DNA from: Eucommia ulmoides
Lineage: Eukaryota > Streptophyta > Magnoliopsida > Garryales > Eucommiaceae
Reading direction: 5' to 3'
DNA: 64,000 bases
Assembly: GCA_016647705.1 (NCBI GenBank)
Contig: CM028336.1
Location: 14,640,880-14,704,879, forward strand
Positions 12,067-23,566 of this stretch are shown here, in pieces. The notes under the pieces were generated by a model. The model saw only the letters and a program-made list of their open reading frames with translations, had not been told where the DNA came from and searched no databases. A program made the position numbers and the translations under genes. Every line of letters begins with the position of its first letter. The stretch's first letter is position 1.

Positions 12067-13977
12067 ATGAACACAAGGTCTAGTCACTCTTACCGATCAG
12101 AGAACATAAATCACCCGGTGAATAAACAATCCGATGAGGATATGTCACGAGCACTAAGGCTGGAAACCAGGGTCACAGCCCGACGAACGATCAACAAAGA
12201 AGACGCAGACGTTGAAAGGCGAAATATCAATATTGAGGGATAATCCCATCAACCAAGCCCCGCCCCGGGACTCTACTCGGGCCAGGCGTCCAGGGTCGTC
12301 GATGTCGCCAGGCTCGATAGCGTGGAACGCTAGCTCAATAAGTTCTAAGAATACGTCAACATTCTCTTCTCCCGTATTCCTTCACATCCGGTTGAAGGGG
12401 GGCCAGACCTCCATGTTGCGGAGGAGAGGGCTCGTTTACAGGAGTCCGTTGATTGAGCGCTCGTCTATCACAGACAGATGGCTCGGGCTCGGCCTCAAGC
12501 CGCTAACTGGGCACTAAGATAAAGAGATCTTGACCCCCCAGTGGCCTTAGCATCCATTTCAAGATCAGCTCAGGGACGACGGTCCGAAGAACGGCTGGGG
12601 TCACCACCGGCTCGAGGGTATAGCTGCCGTGAGCGATCCGAGCAGCGATCTCATCAAATCCGAGAGGTAGACTCCCACTCCCTGCCACAAGCTCGTAGGG
12701 GGGAGCCCAGGCCTACTGCCGGTAAGATTGTTGCCCCAAAGAGGGTGATGACTACGATGGAGCGACGTCTGGCAGAAATGGAGGCCACCTTCAGTCTAAT
12801 ACGCAATACCGGGAGAACCCCCGGGTTGCATACTGGAATCCGATCTCCTTTCACCATGGAGATCACGGAAGAGACAGTTCCGTACCGATTCTCCAACCCT
12901 CCAACGGCCCAGTACGATGGGACAACTGACCCGATGGACCATCTCTCCGTGTATGTTTCCCACATGAATATGCACGCTGCCACCAACGCAATAAGGTGTA
13001 AATTCTTCTCTCTCGGGCTGACCGGTTTGGCTAGGTCGTGGTTTAACGACCTCCCACCGGCCTCAATCTCCACATTCCTCTAGCTCGAGCAACAGTTCAT
13101 GGAAAGGTTCAGTCGGTCACGGCGTAGGCCGAAGACTATCTCTCACCTCCTCGGCGTCAAGTAGGAGGAGAATGAATATTTGGCTGATTACGTGCACCGA
13201 TTTTGGATGGAGTCTCTCATGTGTGAATGGGTGTCTGATGAGATGGCGCTCAATGCCTTTATTGGCGGACTAAGGCACATGAGGCTCCTAGATGACCTGA
13301 ATTCCAGGGCAGCAACCAGCCTCCGCAAGGTACTTGACCTCAGCGCCAATTTCTAGAAGGCCGACCTCGTCAACAAGATCACGAAAGAGAAGGAAGATCT
13401 TCTCAGAAAGAAATCCCAAGCCAACGAGGGGATGAGCCGATCTCAAGCTTCCAGGAGACTCCAAGCGGAGGGAAGGTTGTGGCCACTGCCCGGTGATAGG
13501 AGACCGCCTTCAAGTCCCCGCCATGTTGTTTACACTCCCCTAATCGCCTCCATCGCAACCATTTTTGCTGAGAAAACCGAAAAAGGCATTTTCTCACCTA
13601 CACCTCCCTAAAGGGGGAAACTTTTAGGAAGGTCGACCGATAAGTACTGCGACTTCCACAGGAACAACGGCTATGCTATCAATGAGTGCTTCTAGCTGAA
13701 GGAGGAAATTAAGGCCCTCATCCGAAAAGGTTACCTTGGAAATTACATCCGCCGACTCAACGAAGATCGGTCCGGCAGAAAATGACCATCACGACGGATA
13801 CGGAGGACAACGCAGAAAGCGGAATAATAACCGGGCTCAACCTCATGGTGAGTGAACTGGGGACGACTCTGACCTGAGGATTGACGATGGAATTAACGTC
13901 ATCCATAGTGGCTTGGGTTTCGATGGAGAGACGTCTTCTTCTCGGAAGAGGTACAAAGGCAAGAGTAAGAGAAAGGC
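12067..13977 (+). pseudogene. gag: Tat-like gag, first part (interrupted by a solo LTR)
   Basis: The frame starts at ATG 12067 (MNTRSSHSYRSEN), 75 bp after the LTR. The gag domain is around 12840-13400: PYRFSNPPTAQYDGTTDP, LTGLARSWFNDLPP, LEQQFMERFSR, LADYVHRFWMES, FIGGLRHMRLL. Downstream, KYCDFHRNNGYAINECF followed by LKEEIKALIRKGYL matches the region before the protease in this lineage. In-frame TAG codons stand where Gln or Trp would be expected, for example before LEQQF, after GVK, after ANF and after NECF. The frame is cut at 13977 by the solo LTR and continues at 15629. Confidence 0.85.
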
Positions 13978-15623
13978 TGGTGGCCGCTAAATATGCACTG
14001 TCACTTTCACCGCAAGCGTACAGATCAAGTTTTAGTATAGTGGACCTTTCAGTTGGGTATCGTATCCACAGGGATTGGTTGAAATTACTATTGAGTATCG
14101 TGATTGTCATAACCCGACTTTATCTAGGCGACAAAAATGGAATATAATTTATACTAATACTAAACTAAAATACTAATTTAATTAACTATACTATAAATAC
14201 TAATTTGAGATTGTTTAGGAGAGTAGATTTCCTAGGGATTAATGTTATTTACTTAAATGTGTTTGGTTTCGGTTTAGTTACCATTAATAGTGTTCGGCAT
14301 ATCCGACAATTTCGGTTCGTAAACTCCTCCATCACCTCTTTCGAGTGTAAGACGGGAGAATACACAACTTCGAATCAACGTCGAAATTTTTCTCAACGTC
14401 TTAACGACTCTTGGTCGCATGAGTCTCGCCTCAACGTCATTGATTGCACACAATCCAACTCCCTCCCGGGTTATTGGATCATTGCGTTGTGTTTACCCTA
14501 TCGATAATCTCAATTCTAAAACTCTCCCGTCACCTCTCTCGAGTGTAAGACGAGGGAATACGTGACTTTGCATCAACGCTGAAGTCCCTCTCAACGTCTT
14601 AACGACTCTAGGTCACGTGAGTCTTGCCCCAACGTTATTGATTGTCCACAATCCCATTCTCTCTCGGGTTATTAGATCGTGGCGTTTGTCTATTCTAGTC
14701 TGAATCCGGGGTTATCTCTTCCAAGAGTCAAACCCCGTATTCTCGATATGTAAATCTAATTACGATAAACAACAATAAGGCACACACAATCAACATACGA
14801 AGAACAACCAAGAACGAAATATAAACTTAACCAAAACTACATTTTCATAAATAAAATGTTAATCCCCATTTACAATCCATGTTTAGCTCAAGGTTCTAAC
14901 CATTTATACAATATAAAATGAGCTAAATATGCTCAACAATCTACAAAAATGAAGAAAACAAAGAGAGAAGCGAAGAACTTAGCCGATATCCAAAGATTTA
15001 GCGCTAAAACCGTAATCCAAAGATTTAGCGCTAAAACCGTAATCCAATTGCTCCTCCTTTATCTTCCTCTTCGGGATTGAATGCGCACTCTCCTAAACTC
15101 TCTCTCTATTCTATCTAACCCTAAGAAGGCCTTAATGGTCGGAGAGAGCTCAAAAAATAAGATGGGATAGGGTATTTATAGACAAAATATCTTAAAAAAT
15201 ATCTATTTTGCGCAGAGGCCACTGCCGAGGTGGTGGAGTATGTCGGTTAAGTTTCACCGAGGCGATGGAGAAAGCGGTGGCTTTAGAAGACATCCTGAAG
15301 TTTCTCCGCCATGGATGTGGATCTTGCATCGCGGCAGTGGATAATCAGCAAGATATGTCCCTTCTCAGCATCTTCACCATCGCGACGATGGTCTGGACGC
15401 CGTGACGGAGAGCTTGTTTGCAGAATCTTGCCGCCTTACTCATTTTTTCACCGTTTGCGATATAATTTGATCGTTTATGCTTCGATTTCATACATTTTTA
15501 CCCCACGCACCTGTTTTAATACAAAAAAAATAAAAATATATTAAAACATATAAAAATAACTATAAACGTACTCGAAAACTAACAAATTTGATTTGTAAAT
15601 ATGTAGGTAGATCACACCTATCA
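13978..15623 (-). repeat. Solo LTR with perfect 5-bp target duplication, inserted in Tat gag-pol
   Basis: The segment starts TGGTGGCCGC and ends CACACCTATCA, is 1646 bp, and is flanked by AAGGC on both sides (13973-13977 and 15624-15628). Removing it with one AAGGC rejoins the host frame as KSKRKAKQGIYKVN. Read on the minus strand it begins TGATAGGTGTGATC, like the Athila LTR at 7821-9242, and its distal part has an equivalent GGATACGATACCC motif. No internal region or second LTR is present, so it is a solo LTR left by recombination. It contains imperfect repeats around 14330-14700 built on GTCACCTCTCTCGAGTGTAAGAC and similar words. Confidence 0.9.
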
Positions 15624-15628
15624 AAGGC

Positions 15629-16350
15629 GAAACAGGGCATCTATAAGGTTAACATGGTAGATGTTGCCTCCCATAATGTGATCTCCTTCAATGAAGTCGA
15701 CCTGAGGAGGGTGCACATTCCGTATGATGACGCCCTGGTCATAACAACCCTAATCAATCATTTCAAAATCACGAGGATACTCGTCGATGGAGACAGCTCA
15801 GCGAATATTATCTTTAAGGGAGCTTTCGATAAAATAGATATAGAATCGAGCTCTGTGTAGCCCGTGAGATCCCCTCTCGTCGAGTTTGGTGGTGACGTAG
15901 TTAGTTTAGTCGGCTGGGTCTCTCTGCCCGTCACCGTCCATCGCCACCATCTGGTCCAAGTTCCTTATAGTTGATAGGCTATTTCCATATAATGCAGTCA
16001 TGGGTTGGCCTACTGTGGCCACCCTGAAGGCCGTATGCTCCCCATATCACCAGAAAATGAAATTCCCCGCGAATTCAGGGGTTGGAGAAGTACAAGAGAA
16101 CTAAGAGACTGCCCGGTCCTGTGCAAGAAGCGCCTTAGAGAAAAAATAGCAATTACAGTTGGGACCCGAGCTGTGTACCCCACGTCGGTTTGATGGGGAG
16201 CTCGTGGTCCTAGCTGACGTGGTTGAGCCCGTTCCGATCAATGATCCGCGTGCCGACGAACCCATCCCACGACCCCATGAAGATCTGGTCAACGTCCCCA
16301 TTCACCCCACTATAACTGAGAGGACGGTGAGGATTGGCACTCGGCTAGGC
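15629..16350 (+). pseudogene. pol: Tat-like protease region
   Basis: After the solo LTR the frame resumes with AKQGIYKVNMVD, then HIPYDDALVITTLINHF and RILVDGDSSANIIFKGAF. The retropepsin motif in this lineage is VDTGSSA or VDSGSSA; here VDGDSSA keeps the Asp but loses the Gly. A TAG follows at 15858 and several further stops precede RT, so the polyprotein cannot be continuous. Family role: maturation of Gag-Pol. Confidence 0.75.
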
Positions 16351-16379
16351 CCAGAAGAGTGATCCAACCTCACTGAGCT

Positions 16380-17290
16380 GCTGGTGAGGAACCACAATAT
16401 TTTTGCCTGGTCGCACAACGAGCTTCCCGATATTAATCCCAGTGTTGCCATGCACCGGTTGCACACTGACGTTCATCATCCACCTATTCACTAAAAAATA
16501 AAGAAGTTCCATCTAGACTGGAAGAAGATAATAAAAGAGAAGATGAATAAGCTCGTCAGGTCAGACGTCGTAGAAGAGGTCAAGTTCCCGGATTGGCTTA
16601 CGAATGCCGTGTTGGCCCCGAAGGCCGGCAACAAATGGAGACTTTGCGTCGACTTCAAGGATATAAACAAGGCCTGCCCGAAATATTTCTTTCCCCTTCC
16701 AAGGATTGACACCGTAATCGACGCTACGACGGGGCACAAACGACTCAACTTTTTTGATGCTTATGCCAGCTACAATCAGATCCCCATGTATCTCCCAGAG
16801 AAAATAAAGACCTTGTTTATCACAGATAAAGGCACTTATTGCTACAAAGTCATGCCATTTGGCCTCCGCAACGCAGGGGCAACCTATCAGAGACTTATCC
16901 ATAAAATGTTCAAGGAGGAAATCGGGAACACGATAGAGGTGCACATCGACGATATGCTCGTGAAACGTAGTCCGGCTAAAGATCACCTCGACCACATCTA
17001 GGCCTACTTCGATAAGCTCTAAGCTCACTGCATGAAGTTGAATCCAAACAAGTGTATTTTCGGCGTGCCCGCCGATAAATTCATGGGCTTTATGGTCTCC
17101 CAACTCGACATTGACACAAACCCCAACCATATCAGCGTGGTTCTCGGCATGGCCCCTTCTCAGAATAAAAAGGAGGTCCAAATGCTGATAGGTTGGTTGG
17201 CCGCCCTAAACCGGTTCATCTCCAGGTTATCCAAAAAATGCCTCTCATTTTTCAAAATCCTCTGGGGTAACAAGGCATTTGAATAGACCG
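16380..17290 (+). pseudogene. pol: Tat-like reverse transcriptase
   Basis: A 152-codon open frame (16543-17001) carries WRLCVDFKDINKACPK, FFDAYASYNQIPM, MPFGLRNAGATYQRLIHK and the catalytic box VHIDDMLVKR with both Asp residues. Two stops follow (TAG in HLDHI-AYFDKL, TAA before AHCMKLN); the thumb continues as MKLNPNKCIFGV, DKFMGFMVSQ, AALNRFISRLSKKC. The stop before the finger region is TAA where CAA (Gln) is expected. Frame +1 is otherwise kept throughout, so most damage is by substitution rather than by indels. Confidence 0.87.
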
Positions 17291-18000
17291 AGGAGTGTGA
17301 CAGCACCTTTGAAAAACTGAAAAGATATCTCTCATCGGCTCTCCTACTCACTACGCCTCAGAAAGGTGAAGACTTGCTCCTTTACATTGTAGCCTCCCCA
17401 ATAGCCGTCAGTGCTGCCTTGGTCAGGGAGGACACCGGTGTCTAGAACCCAATTTATTACTTGAGCCGTGTCCTAACCGACGCCGAGACGAGGTACACTA
17501 AATTCTAGAAACTAGCCTATGCCCTGTTGATCATCTCAAGGAATCTACGCTAGTATTTTCAAGCTCATACCATTGTAGTGTTGATGGACCAACCGTTAAG
17601 GCAAATTCTCTACTCTCCTGACATCTCGGGGAGGTTAATGAAGTATAGTCTGGAACTGGGTTAATTAGCATTATTAGCCAAGCTACGGTTAGCTCGAGAG
17701 TTTAACGTGAGAACCTTTCTGATGATGTGCAATTCCCAGCTCGTGGTCAATCAAGTCAACGACGATTACCTTGCGAAGGACCCAAGCATGGTGGCCTACC
17801 TGGAGAGGGTGAAAGACCTGATAAAACTCTTTGAGAAAGTGAAAGTCACTCAAATACCCCGAGAAGAGAACAGGCACGCTGACGCCGTGGACAACCTAGC
17901 CTCAGCAGTCAAATACACGCTCAAGAGAATTGTCCTCGTTGAATTTCTCACCGAGCCAAGCACAGCCTCCTCGAACGAGATCGCGACGATATGAGCCCTG
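17291..18000 (+). pseudogene. pol: Tat-like RNase H
   Basis: Fragments read TEECDSTFEKLKRYL, then DLLLYIVASPIAVSAALV, NPIYYLSRVLTDAETRY, KLAYALLIISRNLR and YFQAHTIVVLMDQPLRQIL, separated by TAG codons. A longer open part (17707-17994) has VNQVNDDYLAKDPSMVAYL and REENRHADAVDNLASA, the conserved end of the plant Gypsy RNase H. Stops stand at Trp or Gln positions. Family role: removal of the RNA template and primer. Confidence 0.82.
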
Positions 18001-19260
18001 GATTTCGAGCCGACTTGGATGAACCCTATAGTGAGCTATCTTACCTACAGAACGCTTTCGAGTGATCAGGCTCACTCTCAAAGAATACGGTACCAGGTAG
18101 TGCAATATGCCCTCATCGGTGGGATTCTTTACCAAAAATCCTTCTCCGATCCGTACTCCCGGTGTCTCCGACCTGAAGAGGCCGACTATGTTATGAGGGA
18201 AGTCCACAAGAAAATTTGTGGAAATCACTTGGAGGGCAGGTCCCTAGTTAGAAAGCTACTCCTGAGTGGGTATTACTAGACGAAGATGCTGGAGAACAAG
18301 GGAGAATTCGTGAAAATGTATGATAAGTGCCAGCAGTTTGCAGCGTACCGTCATGCCCCTTCGACCGAGCTGGTCTCGATGTCCAGCCTTTGGCCGTTCA
18401 CCCAATGAGGGATTTATTTACTTGGCCCATTCTCCCAAGAAACTAGCCAAAGAAAATTTTTGGTCGTTGCCATCAACTACTTCACTAAGTGGGTTGAAGT
18501 CAAGCCACTTGCAACGATCACCAAGCAACGGATTCGGGACTTTGTATGGAAATACATGATTTGCAGAATTGGCATACTGAGGGCTATTGTCTCCGACAAT
18601 AGAAAGCAGTTCGATAACAACCTGTTCGTCGAGCTGTGTGTCGGGCTTGGGATCAGGACGAAATTCTCCTCTCCCAGACACCCTCAAGCCAACGACCAAG
18701 TTAAAGTCACCAACCAGACTATCTTGCAAAATCTGAAAACCATGTTGGATAAATAAAAGGGGTTATGGGTGGAGGACTTGTATCCCGTGCTGTGGGCTTA
18801 TCACACAATAGCCCGGACCCCTACTGGCAAGATGCCTTTTGCGATGACATTCGGATCGGAGGCTATAATTCCCGTGGAGGTCTAAAAACCCTCTCCCCGT
18901 ACAGCCCGACCATTTGACCCAGCTGAAAATGAGACAGACCTGGCTCTCAACCTCGACCTTCTAGAAGAAAAGAGGGAGAAGGCTCAGATTCATCAGGCCG
19001 CCTATCAGCAGAGGACGACTCGATACTATAATCATTGTGTCCGACCTCGATCTTTTGACGTTCGGGACCTCGTCCTAAGGAAGGTCACCCTAGCTACTAA
19101 GGAGCAAAATGCGGAGAAGTTAGCACCGAGCTGAGAAGGTCCTTATCGTGTGGCTCGCATAGCCCGGCCAAGCACGTATAACTTGGAAACGGAAGAAGGG
19201 GTACCACTCAAGTACCCCTAGAATGCTGAGCACCTAAAATGCTACTACCAAACCGATGAG
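18001..19260 (+). pseudogene. pol: Tat-like integrase, catalytic residues altered
   Basis: The zinc-binding part near 18190-18350 shows REVHKKICGNHLEGR and a CQQFA run. In the core, the first catalytic Asp is Asn (VAINYFTKWVEV, normally AIDYFTKW), the second is kept (IVSDNRKQFDN), and the Glu is Lys (DQVKVTNQTI, normally GQVEVTN). The C-terminal part continues with EDLYPVLWAYHTIARTPTG and later EGPYRVARIARPSTYNLE near 19140-19190. In-frame TAA, TAG and TGA codons interrupt it. With two of three DDE residues changed, this copy could not integrate DNA even if the stops were read through. Confidence 0.85.
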
Positions 19261-20247
19261 CGAAATCCGCAAACTTGTCATAAATTTTGTATTTTGATCT
19301 CACGAGAATTGTAATGGACAAGTTGAAGTCAATGAAAAGTGAGCATTTTTGGTTCAATAAGTTTCTAGTTTTCGCAATCCGTTAAAAAGCACATCTACAG
19401 ATCAAACCCTAAAGAAGATCGACAAACTCGGGAAAACTAAGCTCTACAGATCATCTGGGGGCAAAACAATCCGAAAAAAGTTCTAGGGCGGAAAATGGAA
19501 GCCCTCTATGTGCCGAGAGGCCAGGGTGAGCCATCCCTAAGCCTTTCTCCCTGCAAAGGCGAAGCCGAGCAGCCCCCATTCCAATGGTCGAGGCGAGCTG
19601 TGCTGCAGCCATTCCTCCGGACAGAGGTAGCACTTTAGCCTCGGGGATGAAAAAAAAAAAAAAAAAAAAAGAGAGGGTCGCACCTTGGAAAAGATCGGCA
19701 AACCCAAAGAAATCGGGCTGGTTAGATCGTCTGGGGGAAAAAATCAAGGATAGAAACTAAGGGAAAAACCAAGTGGTGAGACTCTGACGAGCACCAGAAA
19801 GAAGACCGCAACAGCTCGCTCGTCGCGAGTTGCTTTAGTAATCTGGGGGCAAAGTGACCAACAACAGCACATCCACTGGCCCGCATACCAAGTGATGAAA
19901 AACTGTCGGGCACCACAAAGTCGACCACAACAGCTCACTCGGCACAAGCTCTTCTGGTCGCCTGGGGGGCAAGGTGTGTACAGATTGCTGGGCACAGGAG
20001 TAAGACTCCAGCTCGGCAAATCTTGTGAACTTACACATAAAAAAAAAAAAATCATCATCATCATCCATCCAATAAAATAAAGGCTGAAAAGTATAGACAA
20101 GGTTTGTGCAAGGGAAAAAACAGAAGTTCTATTAAGTTGTCAAAACGTGATTACAAAAAAGAGAAGTGGGACTACTACTCGTGATATACAAGCCCGTTAT
20201 TTGTCGGGCCGAACAAAAAAAAAACTAACTAAAGCTAAGTTAGGTAA
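19261..20247 (+). other. Tat 3' noncoding region with CTGGGGGCAA repeats
   Basis: No plus-strand protein follows integrase. The segment has repeated blocks ending in TCTGGGGGCAA or a near variant (19454, 19728, 19844, 19960), an A20 run near 19650 and an A-rich run near 20040. Similar repeats are common in the 3' untranslated part of Tat elements. No function is assigned. Confidence 0.55.
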
Positions 20248-22535
20248 TCTATTTGGGCTGAGGGTTGAGGTGCTACTGTTCTAGACTAGGCTGCTCGCCA
20301 ATGGCCTCCTCTGTATTGGCCTGGTCACGGCTCCCTGTTGGACAACTCGACCCAACTTCTGGAAGGGCTAGCTCAGTGGTCAGCTCGTCCATACCTACAT
20401 CCTACTGGGTCTGAGCATCGGTAATGTCCTGGTCGGTAAGCTCGAGGGTTATTTTCGTATGGTCGACCTCCGGGAACTGGCGCTGGATAGAGTTAACTGC
20501 TCCTTTGAAATCGAGCTGGATCACGCCAACAGTGATGCGGTATCGAAGCCTAGTGAATTCTTCACTCTTCTTATAAAGGGCGACTGCCTCAGCTCAAGTC
20601 TCAGCTCAGGCTCTCTCCAGCTTGGCCGCTTGGTCCCTCTGAATCTCCTCTAGTCGGGACCTGGTAATATGCTCAGATCACCTGAAGTTCTCGGTCCTCT
20701 TTTCTGCAGCCTCCTTCTCGTAGCGTATCCGCTTTATCTCGTTGCACATCCGCTCCATCTCCTTGTGGTAGTCTTCCAGGAGACAGATGTCCTCCTCCCT
20801 TTGTTTCGTTAGCCCTTTCGAGCGATTGGATGGCCTGGTGTAGGTGGGCACTGGCCTCCAGCGAAGAGAACATCCCCTGCAAGGTCGACAACATGGTCAT
20901 TAACAATTTAAAAAAGTAAGTGCTGCCCGAGGATAACAACGTACCGAAAGTACATGCCAATTCATGTCAGCGTAGAGTTTGGCGTCGGACTTTGAGGAGA
21001 ATCTTGTCCTGTCCATCGACGGTACCATCCGCAGAGCGAAGTTCATCAGCACGGTAGGGTTTTGGGTGGTAGATTTGTCGAGAAGAAGCCCTGTCTGGAT
21101 AACGACCTCTCTAGGCCTCTTGCCACGCCTTTGTGGCTGCTTTTTTTCTTGGACCTTGATGGTGGGTCGGCTCCTCTTGTGATGTCCGGTTGGTGCATCA
21201 GACATCCCCGCCTTCCTTTTCCTCTTGTCTTGTCTCGCGAAAAGGGCGGGATCTCCCCGGATGATTCCTGTCTACTCAGTTCTTGCGATGGCCGGGGTCC
21301 CAAGCCTTCTTTGGGTAGGGACAGGCCCCGCCTGGTTGACAAGTCTTACTTCCTCGGTCTTTTGACCGACATGGCGCACCTCCACTCCCTTCGCCGCCAT
21401 CCAGGCTATCGCCACCATGTCCATTTGTAAAAAAAAAATGAATGATCGTCAGTCGACGAAGAAAAATAATTTCAAGTAAAATAAAATGATTGGACTGAGC
21501 TTAAGGTGCTTACCGTTCCAAGAATTCTGGTTTAGGGTCGGCGCAAACAGAGAGGGGTCACTCCAGAAATAAACATCATACAGGCACGATGTGAGTAGCA
21601 AGCCGACGTGAGTGTACAGGGTCTAAAGAATCACCTCTTTTTTTTTAGGATCTCTGAGTTGGGCTTACGTTTCTTCATCACTGAAAAGGTGAGCATGTTA
21701 GAATAGGAACCTGGGTGAGGAGGAACGAGGTCTGAGCTGAGAAGGCTTACCCAGATCTCCCCAATGCCTCTAGACCAGAAAATCAAACAACGGCGCCTCA
21801 TCAGCCTCCTACCTGGTACCTCCTAAGAAAAAAACTCCCGACTTCCAATCCTTGATAGAATCGGGGTAACCCTTAAGGAATTTTCGCCGGGCCGAGAGAT
21901 AGAACTAGCCCTTCCTGTTAGGCATGACTTTCACTAAGAATAGCGTATGGAACAACTCAAGGGACAACGTAATTCCCTCGTCCAGGAAAATGGTGTAAAA
22001 AGACACGATCATGCGGATTCTGTTGGGAGAGACTTGTGATGGACACAGACCTAAGTCCCAGTAGACTTCCCTTACCCAAGGGTAGATGGGGAATCGTAGC
22101 CCTGCTTGCAATTACTGGTTGTAAACTGCGAAGAACCCCTCGGGTGGGTCGCATGCTCAGTCATCTAGCCCGGGAGCACGTAGCTCGACCAAGTTAGGAA
22201 TCACGTATGTAGTACGCAGTTTTCGAAAATCTTTTTCTAAAAGGTTGGATTCCATCCTCAAGACCAAAGCATCCAGGGAAACCTCACAGGCCGGTCGACG
22301 AGAAGTCGAGCTCCCCTAGAGAGGATATCCGGACGTTGATGGTCTGGCGGCCGTAGAACCACCGGAGGAGCCCATCTCACTCCTTGTCCTCAGAGACCTA
22401 CAGGGGATACCAGGCGTAGGGAATGCCCCTAGTCCCCCCCTGAGACTCCTCGAAAGAAGACGTCCACTGAATGGCGAGCTCTTGCTCACCTGCCAACCCG
22501 GAGGCCGAAGGGACGCGCACATCATCGAACTCCAT
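20248..22535 (-). pseudogene. Antisense extra ORF of the Tat-like element ('putative gypsy-type transposon' domain)
   Basis: On the strand opposite to gag-pol, a frame begins at ATG 22535 (MEFDDVRVPSASGWQ). Between about 22150 and 21770 it contains AGLRFPIYPWVREVYWDLGL, SPNRIRMIVSFYTIF and, after a stop, FYLSARRKFLKGYPDSIKDW, matching in style the plant domain annotated as putative gypsy-type transposon. A charged, coiled-coil-like part follows (20950-20680). Stops interrupt it several times (for example TAG after PNRKG at 21905). Tat elements are known to carry additional ORFs, sometimes antisense; their role is not established. No promoter for this strand was identified. Confidence 0.7.
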
Positions 22536-23076
22536 CACGAATGAGCTAAGCTCAATCTAGATGCCTGGGAAGTATGTTGCTATCACATCGATTAGGGACG
22601 CGCTACTTCCCAACCAGCTGGACCCAAAGACAAAAGACATAAAGAAGAAGAAGATATGAAAAGAAAATAAAGAAAGACAAAGGCAAGAGAAGTACCGTGC
22701 TCAAGAGGTCGGGAAGAGCTTTCGCAGGAATCTGGTGAGAAAATTTCAAGAGTGGGATGCGTATTTATAGGGTGCCGAGAAGCCAAACCATCGCATCACA
22801 TCGAACAGTTCGTAGGACTTCCATTCCCGCACCCTTAGACATGTGTCGTACATCCGGTCGGACTGACAGTTTGGCTTCCAGGGGAAACCAAAGGGCTCAT
22901 TTGGTAGAATTCGGTCTAGCTTCTAGGGAAAGCCAAAGAGAACGCCTGGTCGAGCTACACCATCCCAATTCTACCGTCCCTTCTCTCCATCGGCCCGGCT
23001 GATCATTCCCAGAGGCTTGACCTCTGAATCCTCAACGTTTCATGTCCCATTTCCATGCTAAGGCTTAGCAGGAAAC
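22536..23076. other. Region between the antisense ORF and the 3' LTR
   Basis: About 540 bp lies upstream of the antisense ORF start. It includes a TATTTATAG word near 22763 and two imperfect copies of a GGCTTCCAGGGGAAACCAAA-type segment (22871 and 22918). No coding sequence was recognised. Bases 23068-23076 (GCAGGAAAC) are at the polypurine-tract position before the LTR, but the tract is poor. Confidence 0.45.
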
Positions 23077-23566
23077 TGATGTAGGTAAAGTCGGGCCCCC
23101 TCCAAGTGTCAACCACTCAGGTTAGATCTGTCACGTTACCAACGGCCTCGTACTAGCCTGGTGTATAGACAACCCAGGCAGCCCCCAGGTCGGTCAGCTT
23201 TACGCAAGAGGACTTTCCCCAGGAGTCGTGTGAAGACGGTAGTCAATGGAAGGTCGGAGTGCCCAGACCATCCTTTACTATTGAGACTAACCTGACTCGC
23301 CTCCTCGGCAGGTCAAGCCTAAGTCCCCGCCATCAACAGTGAAGGGCCCAAGGCCCAAGCCCATAGCTCTAATCTGCCATCCCGCCCACGCGCCTGACTA
23401 CTTACCGATAATCCGAGCTTAAGGCCTTGATCTTATTTTACACTAATCACGTTTTCGCCTATAAATAAGAGGCTTTCCCAACACTTTTGGAGGACAAGAA
23501 AACCATTCTAGAGAAAGAAACTTCGCCATAGGTCGCTCAGACAGGTCGAGGTAACAGTAACTCTCC
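23077..23566 (+). repeat. 3' LTR of the Tat-like element, truncated
   Basis: It starts TGATGTAGGTAAAGTCGGG and follows the 5' LTR to ...GGTAACAGTAACTCTCC, where similarity stops abruptly. About 280 bp of the LTR end is missing and is replaced by Del-like LTR sequence. Confidence 0.85.

Larger units (their letters stand above)
11225..23566 (+). mobile_element. Tat-like Ty3/Gypsy LTR retrotransposon with an antisense extra ORF
   Basis: Two related LTRs (11225-11992 and 23077-23566, both starting TGATGT) bracket gag, protease, RT, RNase H and integrase in the plus direction, followed by about 3.8 kb with an antisense ORF. The RT/RNase H junction (NPNKCIFGV, ALNRFISRLSKKCL) and the antisense 'putative gypsy-type transposon' ORF are typical of the Tat lineage. 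The 3' LTR is cut at 23566, where Del-like sequence starts, so no target duplication can be checked; AATAT precedes the 5' LTR. The element is split by a solo LTR and full of stop codons. Confidence 0.88.

Noticed and set aside
16561..17181. Minus-strand open frame of 206 codons
   Set aside because: It is the shadow of the Tat reverse transcriptase on the other strand and lacks any family motif.
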